Shown here piece by piece: positions 45,243 through 53,908 of a stretch of DNA of 64,000 nucleotides (its first letter is position 1; each line of letters begins with the position of its first letter). The stretch spans positions 62,001-126,000 of the forward strand of contig CAVPNJ010000002.1 in NCBI GenBank assembly GCA_963706785.1. The letters are read 5' to 3'. This stretch comes from Pollutimonas sp963706785. Its GTDB lineage: Bacteria > Pseudomonadota > Gammaproteobacteria > Burkholderiales > Burkholderiaceae_B. A program made the translations under genes and the position numbers. The notes under the pieces were generated by a model, which was given only the letters and a program-made list of their open reading frames with translations, was not told the DNA's origin and did no database searches.

Positions 45243-46151
45243 ATGGGTCAAATTTACGCGCGTACGCACCTGGATTGGTTAGAGTCCGAAGCCATTTATA
45301 TATTGCGCGAAGTCGCCGCAGAGTGCGAGCGTCCCGTACTCCTATTTTCAGGCGGCAAAGATTCTGTCGTATTGCTTCGTTTAGCTGAAAAGGCATTTCG
45401 GCCAGCGGGCTTTCCCTTCCCCCTGATGCATATCGACACCGGACATAATTTTGATGAAGTTATAGAGTTCCGTGATCGACACGTCGCCAAATTGGGCGAA
45501 AAATTAATTGTCCGCAGTGTGGAAGATTCGATCTCCCGGGGTAGCGTGGTCTTGCGGCGGGAAACGGATTCGCGCAATGCTGCGCAAGCGACAACACTTC
45601 TGGAAGCCATCGAGGAATTTGGTTTCGATGCCTGTATCGGAGGGGCGCGGCGCGACGAGGAGAAAGCGCGAGCCAAAGAGCGTGTGTTTTCGTTCAGAAA
45701 CGAGTTTGGCCAATGGGACCCGAAGGCGCAGCGGCCGGAGCTTTGGAATCTATTCAATACGAAAGTGCATCCTGGCGAGAACATGCGAGTTTTTCCGATC
45801 TCGAATTGGACCGAGCTTGATGTTTGGCAATATATAGCGCGCGAGAAGCTGGACCTTCCTGCAATTTACTACGCGCACGAGCGTCAAGTAGTAAGGCGCA
45901 ATGGCTTATTGGTGCCCGTGACGCCCATCACCCCACCAAAGGGTGATGAGTTTCCCGAAACCATTACCGTGCGCTTTCGCACTGTGGGCGACATTTCATG
46001 CACCTGCCCCGTTGAATCGGTGGCGAATAGCCCCGAGGCAATTATCGCCGAGACGGCAATCTCGACGATTACCGAACGCGGTGCGACCCGCATGGATGAT
46101 CAAACCTCCGAGGCTTCCATGGAACGCCGGAAAAAGCTGGGGTACTTTTAA
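45243..46151 (+). CDS. cysD: Sulfate adenylyltransferase subunit 2
   Basis: The 302-residue protein has the ATP pyrophosphatase loop LLFSGGKDSVVLLRLA, PFPLMHIDTGHNF, and GGARRDEEKARAKERVFSFR. The C-terminus MERRKKLGYF is typical of CysD. With CysN it makes APS from sulfate and ATP. Length equals the family norm. Its stop overlaps the cysN start by one base (TAATG), indicating coupled translation of the heterodimer. Confidence 0.97.
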   Translation: MGQIYARTHLDWLESEAIYILREVAAECERPVLLFSGGKDSVVLLRLAEKAFRPAGFPFPLMHIDTGHNFDEVIEFRDRHVAKLGEKLIVRSVEDSISRGSVVLRRETDSRNAAQATTLLEAIEEFGFDACIGGARRDEEKARAKERVFSFRNEFGQWDPKAQRPELWNLFNTKVHPGENMRVFPISNWTELDVWQYIAREKLDLPAIYYAHERQVVRRNGLLVPVTPITPPKGDEFPETITVRFRTVGDISCTCPVESVANSPEAIIAETAISTITERGATRMDDQTSEASMERRKKLGYF

Positions 46152-47446
46152 TGAACGCGATCAATGATTCCTGGACTGCCACGACCGACACCGGCGTGCT
46201 ACGCCTGATTACCGCCGGATCGGTCGACGATGGAAAATCCACCCTGATAGGTCGCTTGCTGTATGACAGCAAAGGCGTATTCGCTGATCAATTGGCGTCG
46301 ATCGAACGCTCGAAGTACAAGCGCGTCGCGGCAAGCGAGATAGACCTGTCTTTGCTGACCGACGGTCTGGAAGCGGAGCGTGAACAGGGCATTACCATCG
46401 ATGTCGCTTATCGATACTTTGCTACGCCCTTGCGTAAGTTCATTGTGGCGGACGCGCCGGGGCATGAGCAATATACGCGCAATATGGTCACAGGCGCATC
46501 GACGGCTGAAGTGGCCATTATCCTGATAGACGCTAGCCGCGTACACGATGGCCAGTTATTGGCGCAAACCAAGCGCCATAGCGCATTGGCGCAGCTGCTG
46601 GGCCTTAAGCACATTGTGGTTGCGGTGAACAAGATGGATTTGGTGGGTTGGGATTTTGAGGTATTCGAGCAGATACGGGTGGCATACCGAGCGCTCGCCG
46701 ATAAGCTGGGTATCCGCGAATTCCATATCGTTCCGATGTCTGCGCTGAAGGGCGACAATGTTGTGGAGCGTTCTGCCCATACCCCTTGGTACGTTGGTCC
46801 GCCCTTATTGACGCTGCTCGAAAGCTTGCCTACCGTGACTACGGACGACGAGGCGGCTTCGCGATTTTTTGTTCAATGGGTAATACGCCATGGCGGTCAT
46901 GACGTTAACGATTTCCGGGGCTATGCCGGGCGACTGGCCGGTGGCCGCTTTAGTGTTGGCGATGAGGTCAAGGTGCTGCCTGCGGGAGAGTCAGCAAAGG
47001 TGGCGCGGCTGGTGCAGTTCGATCGCGATGTAGAGTCCGTGGTTGCAGGCGATAGCGTGGTACTAGTGCTGGATCGCGATATCGATGTGTCGCGTGGCGA
47101 TTTAATTGTTCAGGCCGACGCTGAACTTCGAGTAACTCGGGAGTTCGATGCTGAGCTTTGCTGGCTAGACCAGCAGGCTCTTAGTCCGCTGCGTCAGTAT
47201 TGGCTGAAGCAGGGCACAAAACTTACGCAAGTAAAAATCAAGGCAGTGCATTCGCGGCGGGATATTCATGAGCTGCAGCATGTCGAGGCTAGCGGTAGCT
47301 TGAATATGAACGATATCGGACACGTAACCTTGCTGTCGCGCGATTTGCTTGCACTGGATTCTTATGTCGAGCATGCTGTGACTGGGGCGTTTATTCTGAT
47401 CGACGCGGCTACGAATCAGACTGCGGCGGCGGGGATGGTACGGTAG
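46151..47446 (+). CDS. cysN: Sulfate adenylyltransferase subunit 1 (GTPase)
   Basis: The 431-residue EF-Tu-like GTPase has G1 GSVDDGKST, the switch II DAPGHEQYTRNM, G4 NKMD and the following beta-barrel domains. It drives APS synthesis by CysD through GTP hydrolysis. There is no fused CysC kinase domain at the C-terminus, so PAPS is not made by this protein. It is the last gene of the cys operon; a 656-bp gene-free region follows. Confidence 0.97.
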   Translation: MNAINDSWTATTDTGVLRLITAGSVDDGKSTLIGRLLYDSKGVFADQLASIERSKYKRVAASEIDLSLLTDGLEAEREQGITIDVAYRYFATPLRKFIVADAPGHEQYTRNMVTGASTAEVAIILIDASRVHDGQLLAQTKRHSALAQLLGLKHIVVAVNKMDLVGWDFEVFEQIRVAYRALADKLGIREFHIVPMSALKGDNVVERSAHTPWYVGPPLLTLLESLPTVTTDDEAASRFFVQWVIRHGGHDVNDFRGYAGRLAGGRFSVGDEVKVLPAGESAKVARLVQFDRDVESVVAGDSVVLVLDRDIDVSRGDLIVQADAELRVTREFDAELCWLDQQALSPLRQYWLKQGTKLTQVKIKAVHSRRDIHELQHVEASGSLNMNDIGHVTLLSRDLLALDSYVEHAVTGAFILIDAATNQTAAAGMVR

Positions 47447-47542
47447 GAGCGGTTTCGCTTTGCTTCGACTTATTCAGTGCCAACGCGATTTTTTTCGCGA
47501 CTCGTTGAGACGTTTAAGCTTCCCTGTGTTCTAAAGCGGTGT

Positions 47543-47754
47543 CTGGGGGCGGGGCCAGACCGGCTCAATGCTTCGCGGTCCCGTGCCGGGACAACCGTGT
47601 CATCACTTCGGATCAGGGCGGCCGCGAACTCCCAGCGCAGTCAGTCCATTGGACTGACTGCAAGCGTGCTGGTCAAACATGCGCGGCCTTGCCTCCCTGA
47701 TCCGAACCGCTGCCACGGCGCGCGCATACTTCGCCGGCCCGGCCCCGCCCCCAG
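47543..47754. repeat. Large nested inverted repeat in a gene-free region
   Basis: Four perfect arm pairs are nested around one centre: CTGGGGGCGGGGCC (47543-47556) with GGCCCCGCCCCCAG (47741-47754); TTCGGATCAGGG (47607-47618) with CCCTGATCCGAA (47695-47706); GGCCGCG (47620-47626) with CGCGGCC (47682-47688); and GCAGTCAGTCC (47637-47647) with GGACTGACTGC (47651-47661), loop ATT. The left arm also holds a small hairpin GTCCCG-TGC-CGGGAC. A 212-bp fold like this could be a structured RNA, a miniature mobile element or a protein-binding cruciform. No coding potential is convincing here. The rest of the 47447-48103 gap shows only the short direct repeat listed separately. Confidence 0.8.
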
Positions 47755-47967
47755 ATACCTCTACATACCGGCATTTGGAAGAGGTAGCGATGACCGATGG
47801 GTTGACCCCAATTTCAGCAAATTCCCTAGCTTGGTGCCGAGGTTGCAAATACACAGCTACATAAGGGCTTAGGTGCAGCCAGCAGTTCAGGTTGGGGGCC
47901 GGAGGTTTGGCGGCTGGACCGAAGCGATCTTGAGCCAGACCCTCCCCGGCCACCGGCACCGGCTAGA

Positions 47968-47997
47968 TAGCAACCAATAGGACCTAGCAACCAATAG
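47968..47997. repeat. 13-bp tandem direct repeat
   Basis: TAGCAACCAATAG occurs at 47968-47980 and again at 47985-47997, separated by 4 bases (17-bp period). It lies in the gene-free region downstream of the nested inverted repeat. It may be a footprint of a duplication or a double protein-binding site. Confidence 0.7.
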
Positions 47998-48103
47998 ACC
48001 GCCCGAGCGATTCCGAGACCCCCAGAACTACCCTGATATCAAAATCCTTACACCCATAGCATAATCAGGCGTAAATTGGGGCGTGCGACCTAGCTAGCTG
48101 GGC

Positions 48104-48778
48104 TTAAACAACGTATTGCTTTAAACCTTCCAGATCCAGAACCTCCACCGCCCCATACTCGATCTTTAATAAATTTGCCTCCTCCAGCGTACGTAAAGCC
48201 TGATTCGTACGCTGGCGCGAAATCCGGGCAAGGTAGCCGATTTCTTCCTGAGTAATATCCAGACGCATGCTTTTGCCGGGATACAGCAGCGGATTAAATA
48301 GCTCAGCAAGGCAGCGCGCCACCCGGGCATCCGGTGCCAACAGACGGTCGTACTCCGCTTTGCCTATAAATTGAGCCACACGCTCGTTTAACTGATGTAG
48401 CAAATAGCGGTTGAACGGAATACTGTTATCCAGCAGAAAATCAAACGTTTTCGCCGGCAACCGCGCGATAGCCGATTCCCGTAAAGCGACGATATCGTAC
48501 TTGCGTGCCTCGTTTTTCAGCAAAGAGCCTTCGCCGATCCAGCCACCAGACGGCACCCCCGTCAGAGAAGCGAGTTTTCCATCCGACGTGCCCACCGATA
48601 CTTTGACTAGGCCATTTAGAACACCGATCCACGCATAGGCCTTCTCACCCTTGCGCTCGATCATCGCTCCGGCCGGATAGCTCGTAACCGAAACGTCTCG
48701 TTGTACTCGCTCTTTCTGATCGGACGTCAACAATTCGAACCATGCTGCGGCATCTTGCAGGGAGTATTTCAGGCTCAT
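48104..48778 (-). CDS. Crp/Fnr-family transcriptional regulator
   Basis: The 224-residue protein has an N-terminal cyclic-nucleotide-binding-like beta roll (GAMIERKGEKAYAWIGVLNG, then GWIGEGSLL), the dimerisation helix, and a C-terminal winged helix (DITQEEIGYLARISRQRTNQAL). It lacks the N-terminal cysteine cluster of Fnr, so it does not look like an iron-sulfur oxygen sensor. The ligand is unknown. It is divergent from the acyl-CoA ligase-liv operon and has a TGTCA-N6-TGACA inverted repeat 28 bp upstream. I infer that it controls itself and the divergent operon. Confidence 0.88.
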   Translation of the reverse strand: MSLKYSLQDAAAWFELLTSDQKERVQRDVSVTSYPAGAMIERKGEKAYAWIGVLNGLVKVSVGTSDGKLASLTGVPSGGWIGEGSLLKNEARKYDIVALRESAIARLPAKTFDFLLDNSIPFNRYLLHQLNERVAQFIGKAEYDRLLAPDARVARCLAELFNPLLYPGKSMRLDITQEEIGYLARISRQRTNQALRTLEEANLLKIEYGAVEVLDLEGLKQYVV

Positions 48779-48805
48779 GAGGAATTACCCTAGAAAAAGC
48801 TGGAA

Positions 48806-48821
48806 TGTCATATTCGTGACA
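48806..48821. promoter_or_regulatory. Candidate Crp/Fnr-type operator
   Basis: TGTCA-TATTCG-TGACA is a perfect inverted repeat with the six-base spacing typical of Crp/Fnr-family sites. It lies 28 bp upstream of the regulator start and about 160 bp upstream of the divergent ligase operon. Confidence 0.5.
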
Positions 48822-48899
48822 GTTGAATGTTATGCAAGCCTATACCTTTACATCTGACTGGATAATAAAAGTAACAGTCTGGGTAGCCCGGAAAGTCCT

Positions 48900-48930
48900 T
48901 TGACAATCATCCGGGCGGCCCAACTATAAC
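48900..48930 (+). promoter_or_regulatory. Possible sigma-70 promoter of the ligase-liv operon
   Basis: TTGACA (48900-48905) and TATAAC (48925-48930) are separated by 19 bases, slightly longer than ideal. An inverted repeat GCCCGGA/TCCGGGC overlaps the region and could be an operator. The gene start follows 50 bp later with AAGGAG just before it. Confidence 0.4.
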
Positions 48931-48980
48931 CATAAGCCCCTAATTCGAAAGGGGACATCATACTGGCTGAAGGAGACAAC

Positions 48981-50957
48981 GTGGCGCAAAATTTGCCTAC
49001 GCAAGCGATATCCGCCGGACCGGGTACATTCCCGGCTTTGGTGCTGCACCATGCGCATGTGCGCGGCGATCGGCCGGCAATGCGCGAAAAAGACTTAGGT
49101 ATCTGGCAAACCCTTACGTGGAGCCAGCTCGCCCGGCAAGTACACGAACTGGCCAGTGGACTGGCAGCCCTGGGAGTGGTGGCGGGTCAACACGTGGCAG
49201 TTGTCGGCGAGAACCGGCCGCGCCTCTATCTGTCCATGATGGCAGCGCAGTGCATCGGCGCCATACCGGTTCCCCTTTACCAAGATGCCATCGCAGCCGA
49301 GATGCTTTATGTATTTCAGGATGCCGACATTCGGGTGGCCGTTGTCGAAGACCAGGAGCAGGTCGATAAAATGCTCGAAGTGTCCGAAAGCTGTCCCGCC
49401 TTGCGCTATGTCGTGTACGACGATCCGCGCGGACTGCGCAATTATGGTCAAGAGAATCTGCTGCGGTTCGACCGCTTAGTCGAACTCGGTCGCGAGCACG
49501 AGGCCACCCATCCTGGCTATGTCGATGCGGCAATCTCTGCTGTAAAGCCCGACGACACAGCAGCCATGTTCTATACCTCGGGCACCACCGGTAAGCCTAA
49601 AGGCGTGGTCCTCACGCACCACGCGCTGATAGACCGCGCCCTGGCTGTCCAGGAACTCGAGAATTTGACGGATCGAGAAGAGGTCTTGGCATACTTGCCA
49701 CCTGCCTGGATAGGGCAGAATATGTTCTCGTATACCCAGTTCCTCGTGACGGGTTTTACCGTCAACCATCCCGAGTCGCCCGATACGGTCTCTATCGACA
49801 TGCACGACATAGGGCCGACATATTATTTCGCGCCGCCACGCGTACTCGAGGGTTTGTTGACCCACGTAATGATACGCATGGAAGACGCCAGTGCCATCAA
49901 ACGGAAGCTATTCCATTTCTTCATGGGGCTTGCCCGTCGAGTCGGTGTTCGGATTCTCGATAAGGATGCAAGCGTTAGCGCTCTCGACCGGCTCAAGTAC
50001 GGGATAGGCAACTTACTAATCTATGGCCCCTTGCGCAATGCACTGGGTATGAGCCGCGTGCGCGTGGCCTATACGGCGGGCGAAGCCATTGGCCCTGATT
50101 TGTTTGTGTTCTATCGCTCGATAGGCATCAATCTTAAGCAGCTGTATGGTTCGACTGAAACTTCGGTCTTCGTGTGCGTTCAGTCCGATGGGCACGTGCG
50201 CGCCGATACCGTAGGTCCTCCGGTCAAAGGAGTCGAGATTCGCGTCGCGGAAAACGGCGAGATCCAAGTCAAAAGTCCCGGTCTTTTCAAAGAGTATTAC
50301 CGCAATCCCGAGGCGACTGCGGAATCCTATACGGCCGACGGCTGGTATCACACAGGCGACGCGGGTTACCTTGATGCCGACGGTCAATTGAAAATCATAG
50401 ATCGTGCCAAAGACGTCGGAAAACTCGCTGACGGAAGCTTGTTTGCGCCGAAATACATCGAGAACAAACTGAAGTTTTTCCAATACATCAAAGAAGTGGT
50501 CGCTTTTGGCGCCGACAAGACCTTGGTGTGCGCCTTTATCAATATCGACCTGGAAGCGGTGGGGAACTGGGCCGAGCGTCAGGGGCTCCCTTATGCCGGC
50601 TATACCGATCTGGCGCAAAAGCCTGAAGTCTACGAACTTATCCGCAAGTGTGTCGAAGACGTCAACGCAGATTTGGCCAGTGATCCCAAGTTGTGCGGTT
50701 CGCAGGTCTCGCGCTTTTTGATCCTGCATAAGGAACTGGATCCCGACGACGACGAGCTGACTCGTACGCGCAAAGTACGGCGCGCATTTATTGCCCAGAA
50801 GTACGGCGTCCTGGTAGATGCGTTGTTTCAGGGCAAGCCAAAGCAGTTCATCGAAACCGAAGTCAAATTCGAGGATGGCCGCACGGGCAAGATCTCGGCC
50901 GACCTGAAAATTGCCGAGGCCAAGGTATTTCCCGGCAACACGAGGAAAGCAGCGTAA
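48981..50957 (+). CDS. AMP-forming acyl-CoA ligase (long-chain/aryl type)
   Basis: The 658-residue adenylate-forming enzyme has the P-loop YTSGTTGKPKGVVLTHHAL (about residues 196-214), the adenine-binding QLYGSTETS, and WYHTGDAGYLDADGQLKIID with the hinge aspartate. It activates a carboxylic acid as acyl-AMP and then makes the CoA thioester. The long form with insertions resembles FadD15-like ligases linked to liv-type transporters in Burkholderiales. The start GTG 48981 has AAGGAG. The gene overlaps livG by one base, so ligase and importer are coexpressed; I infer that the imported substrate is an aromatic or branched carboxylate rather than an amino acid. Confidence 0.88.
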   Translation: MAQNLPTQAISAGPGTFPALVLHHAHVRGDRPAMREKDLGIWQTLTWSQLARQVHELASGLAALGVVAGQHVAVVGENRPRLYLSMMAAQCIGAIPVPLYQDAIAAEMLYVFQDADIRVAVVEDQEQVDKMLEVSESCPALRYVVYDDPRGLRNYGQENLLRFDRLVELGREHEATHPGYVDAAISAVKPDDTAAMFYTSGTTGKPKGVVLTHHALIDRALAVQELENLTDREEVLAYLPPAWIGQNMFSYTQFLVTGFTVNHPESPDTVSIDMHDIGPTYYFAPPRVLEGLLTHVMIRMEDASAIKRKLFHFFMGLARRVGVRILDKDASVSALDRLKYGIGNLLIYGPLRNALGMSRVRVAYTAGEAIGPDLFVFYRSIGINLKQLYGSTETSVFVCVQSDGHVRADTVGPPVKGVEIRVAENGEIQVKSPGLFKEYYRNPEATAESYTADGWYHTGDAGYLDADGQLKIIDRAKDVGKLADGSLFAPKYIENKLKFFQYIKEVVAFGADKTLVCAFINIDLEAVGNWAERQGLPYAGYTDLAQKPEVYELIRKCVEDVNADLASDPKLCGSQVSRFLILHKELDPDDDELTRTRKVRRAFIAQKYGVLVDALFQGKPKQFIETEVKFEDGRTGKISADLKIAEAKVFPGNTRKAA

Positions 50958-51755
50958 TGAGTCAATCTGCCCGCGATCAACGAATCGGCGACACGATTCT
51001 TGATCTAAAGAATATTTCCCTCGCCTTTGGTGGCGTGAAAGCACTAACCGACATCTCCTTCGACGTACGAGCCCACGAAATCCGCGCAATCATCGGACCC
51101 AACGGAGCCGGCAAAAGCTCGATGCTCAATGTAATCAACGGGGTCTACACGCCCCAAAACGGTGAAATCACGCTGGCGGGCGTCAAGTTCTCGCAAATGA
51201 ACTCGCGCCGTGCGGCAGAAATGGGCATTGCCCGGACGTTCCAGAATTTGGCCTTGTTCAAGGGCATGAGCGTTCTGGACAACATCATGACAGGCCGCAA
51301 TCTGCGCATGACAAGTGGCATCTTGGCGCAGGCCTTTCGCTTCGGTTCCGCAGAACGCGAGGAAATCGTCAATCGGGAATTCGTCGAAAACATCATCGAC
51401 TTCCTTGAAATTCAAGCGTACCGTAAGACGCCGGTTGGACGTCTGCCTTATGGGCTGCAAAAGCGAGTCGATTTGGGCCGCGCGCTTGCGATGGAACCAC
51501 GCATTCTTCTTGCTTGACGAGCCCATGGCGGGTATGAACATCGAAGAAAAGCAGGACATGAGCCGCTTCATTCTTGATGTCAACGAAGAGTATGGCACCA
51601 CGATCGTGCTGATCGAGCATGATATGGGGGTGGTCATGGACATCTCCGATCGCGTGGTCGTCCTGGATTATGGCAAGAAAATCGGCGATGGCATGCCCAA
51701 TGAGGTTAGGCAGAATCCCGAAGTGATACGCGCCTATCTCGGCGCCAGCCATTAA
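50957..51755 (+). pseudogene. livG: Branched-chain amino acid-type ABC transporter ATPase LivG, frameshifted
   Basis: The frame from ATG 50957 has Walker A GPNGAGKSS (about residue 48), ARTFQNLALF and PYGLQKRVDLGRALAMEPRIL, then stops at 51517. The rest, LLDEPMAGMNIEEKQDM (Walker B) and LIEHDMGVVMDISD, continues in the +1 frame to 51755. Dropping one base within CTTCTTG at about 51508-51513 restores the family sequence PRILLLDEP. Joined length is about 265 residues, normal for LivG. As written the ATPase loses Walker B and would be inactive. All other liv genes here are intact, so a sequence error is more likely than decay. Confidence 0.82.
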
Positions 51756-51769
51756 CAAGGAAGACAGAA

Positions 51770-52699
51770 ATGGCATTTTTCCTGGAAACCCTGTTTGGCG
51801 GCCTGATGACAGGCATGCTGTATTCACTGGTGGCGCTTGGTTTCGTTTTGATTTTCAAGGCCTCGGGCGTATTCAATTTTGCACAGGGCGCCATGGTGCT
51901 GATCGCAGCCCTTTCCATGGCGCGTTTCTCCGAATGGATACCGCAATGGCTCGGCATCGAAAGCCTGATGCTGGCAAACATACTGGCCTTCATTATCAGC
52001 GGTCTATTCATGTGGCTTATTGCCATTGTCATCGAGCGCTGGGTGCTGCGTTATCTAGTCAACCAGGAGGGCACGACCCTGCTTATGGCAACCATAGGCA
52101 TCAGTTACTTTCTTGATGGCATGGGCCAGATCATATTCGGCAGTAGTGTGTACTCGATTGACGTCGGCATGCCCAAAGATCCCGTTTTCATCCTGGATTC
52201 GATATTCGAAGGCGGCATACTGATCAGTCTTGAAGATCTCACAGCCGCCGCCGTCTCGGCGCTGCTGGTCGCTGTTCTGGCCATTTTCTTCCAATACACA
52301 GCTGTCGGTCGCGCTTTGCGAGCTGTGGCCGACGATCACCAGGCGGCACAGTCGATCGGCATTCCGCTAAACCGGATTTGGGTCGTGGTATGGACCGTAG
52401 CGGGCATAGTTGCCCTTGTGGCAGGCGTTATCTGGGGTTCCAAGTTTGGCGTGCAGTTCACCTTGTCGACGGCGGCCTTGCGCGCCTTGCCTGTCGTTAT
52501 TCTCGGCGGGCTCACTTCGGTACCCGGGGCCATTATCGGTGGGTTGATCATCGGGATGGGCGAGAAAATTTCAGAAGTCTATCTTGGCCCCTTTGTGGGT
52601 GGTGGTATCGAGATATGGTTCGCCTACGTGTTGGCTCTGGTATTCCTGCTATTCCGTCCGCAAGGTTTGTTTGGCGAAAAAATCATCGACCGCGTTTGA
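51770..52699 (+). CDS. livH: Branched-chain amino acid-type ABC permease LivH
   Basis: The 309-residue membrane protein has about eight hydrophobic segments and the LivH features SLVALGFVLIFKASGVFNFAQG, GRALRAVADDHQAAQSIGI (the cytoplasmic loop that contacts the ATPase) and VILGGLTSVPGAIIGG. It forms the membrane channel with LivM. AAGGAAG lies just upstream of the start, 14 bp after the livG stop. Confidence 0.93.
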   Translation: MAFFLETLFGGLMTGMLYSLVALGFVLIFKASGVFNFAQGAMVLIAALSMARFSEWIPQWLGIESLMLANILAFIISGLFMWLIAIVIERWVLRYLVNQEGTTLLMATIGISYFLDGMGQIIFGSSVYSIDVGMPKDPVFILDSIFEGGILISLEDLTAAAVSALLVAVLAIFFQYTAVGRALRAVADDHQAAQSIGIPLNRIWVVVWTVAGIVALVAGVIWGSKFGVQFTLSTAALRALPVVILGGLTSVPGAIIGGLIIGMGEKISEVYLGPFVGGGIEIWFAYVLALVFLLFRPQGLFGEKIIDRV

Positions 52700-52731
52700 T
52701 GATTTAACGAAAAGAAGATCGGATATCCATT

Positions 52732-53796
52732 ATGTTTTATCGAGAAAATGGCCAGTTTAAAAGCACCTATCGGTCGGATCAGCAAATCTTCCCGATCCGG
52801 CAGGACCGTGCCTTCATATTGGGTGTGTTGCTTGTCGCGTTCCTGCTGGTACCGCTTTTTGCCTCAAATTATTTCCTGCAGGCCATACTGATACCGTTTC
52901 TGATCCTATCGTTGGCGGCCATAGGCTTGAATATTCTGGTCGGCTATTGTGGTCAGATATCTATCGGCTCAGGAGCCTTCATGGCGGTGGGCGCATATGC
53001 TGCCTGGAATTTCGGCGTACGTATGCCCGCCACGCCGCTGGTCGTCCAGATATTGCTCGGCGGCGTGTTTGCTACGCTGGTCGGCGTCGTATTCGGCGTT
53101 CCCAGTTTGCGCATCAGGGGGCTATACTTGGCGGTGACGACTCTGGCCGCACAATTTTTTGTAGACTGGGCGTTTCTGCGCATTCCCTTCTTCACTAATT
53201 ACTCGTCTTCGGGCAACGTGTCTGTGCCTGCCCTGGAAGCTTTCGGGCTTCCCATCCAGACTCCCGTTCAGCGCTATCTCTTCGTGCTGATTTTTGTGGC
53301 AGTGTTTGCAGTGTTAGCAAAAAATCTGGTGCGCGGGGCAATCGGCCGGCAATGGATGGCCATACGCGATATGGACGTAGCCGCATCGGTTATCGGAATT
53401 CGCCCTGTATATGCAAAATTGACTGCTTTCGCCGTCAGCTCCTTTATTGTTGGCGTGGCCGGCGCATTGTGGGCCTATATACACCTGGGTTCCTGGGAGC
53501 CACTGGCTTTCGACCTGACACGCTCCTTGCAATTGCTGTTTATCGTCATCATTGGCGGACTTGGCTCAATCGTGGGCAGTTTCTTCGGCGCTGCCTTCAT
53601 GGTGCTCGTCCCGGTATTCCTCACCAACGTTCCTCATATGTTCGGATTGCCTCTGGCAGTCGATACGGCTTCGCACATCGAACATATGGTTTTCGGCGCG
53701 CTTATCGTGTTTTTCCTGATAGTAGAACCGCACGGTCTGGCACGCCTCTGGAGCATAGGCAAGGAAAAGCTGCGCATCTGGCCCTTCCCGCATTGA
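52732..53796 (+). CDS. livM: Branched-chain amino acid-type ABC permease LivM
   Basis: The 354-residue permease has the LivM pattern: ILSLAAIGLNILVGYCGQISIGSG, RIRGLYLAVTTLAAQFF, and GRQWMAIRDMDVAASVIGI (the EAA-like loop), followed by FIVIIGGLGSIVGSFFGAAF. The first 45 residues or so are a hydrophilic extension before the first membrane segment. It pairs with LivH. It lies 32 bp after livH and 112 bp before the receptor gene. Confidence 0.92.
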   Translation: MFYRENGQFKSTYRSDQQIFPIRQDRAFILGVLLVAFLLVPLFASNYFLQAILIPFLILSLAAIGLNILVGYCGQISIGSGAFMAVGAYAAWNFGVRMPATPLVVQILLGGVFATLVGVVFGVPSLRIRGLYLAVTTLAAQFFVDWAFLRIPFFTNYSSSGNVSVPALEAFGLPIQTPVQRYLFVLIFVAVFAVLAKNLVRGAIGRQWMAIRDMDVAASVIGIRPVYAKLTAFAVSSFIVGVAGALWAYIHLGSWEPLAFDLTRSLQLLFIVIIGGLGSIVGSFFGAAFMVLVPVFLTNVPHMFGLPLAVDTASHIEHMVFGALIVFFLIVEPHGLARLWSIGKEKLRIWPFPH

Positions 53797-53908
53797 TTGC
53801 TTGGCATGGGTCCGTGGCAGAAACAGAAGTATCAGTAACCCGGCTGGCCTATTTCGGTCACGCTGAATCACAAACGGTGCACATAGACACCATCAGGAGG
53901 ACTTGGAG

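Noticed and set aside
47543..47754. Nested inverted repeat as an integron attC site
   Set aside because: I see no core-site sequences of the GTTRRRY type at the ends and no integrase or cassette array nearby.
47477..47872. Open frame of 131 codons across the nested inverted repeat
   Set aside because: It has no ribosome-binding site, an Arg/Pro/Ser-rich composition typical of non-coding GC-rich sequence, no recognisable domain, and is dictated by the palindrome arms.
47968..47997. Direct repeat as a CRISPR array
   Set aside because: There are only two 13-bp units with a 4-bp gap, no spacers of suitable length and no cas genes.
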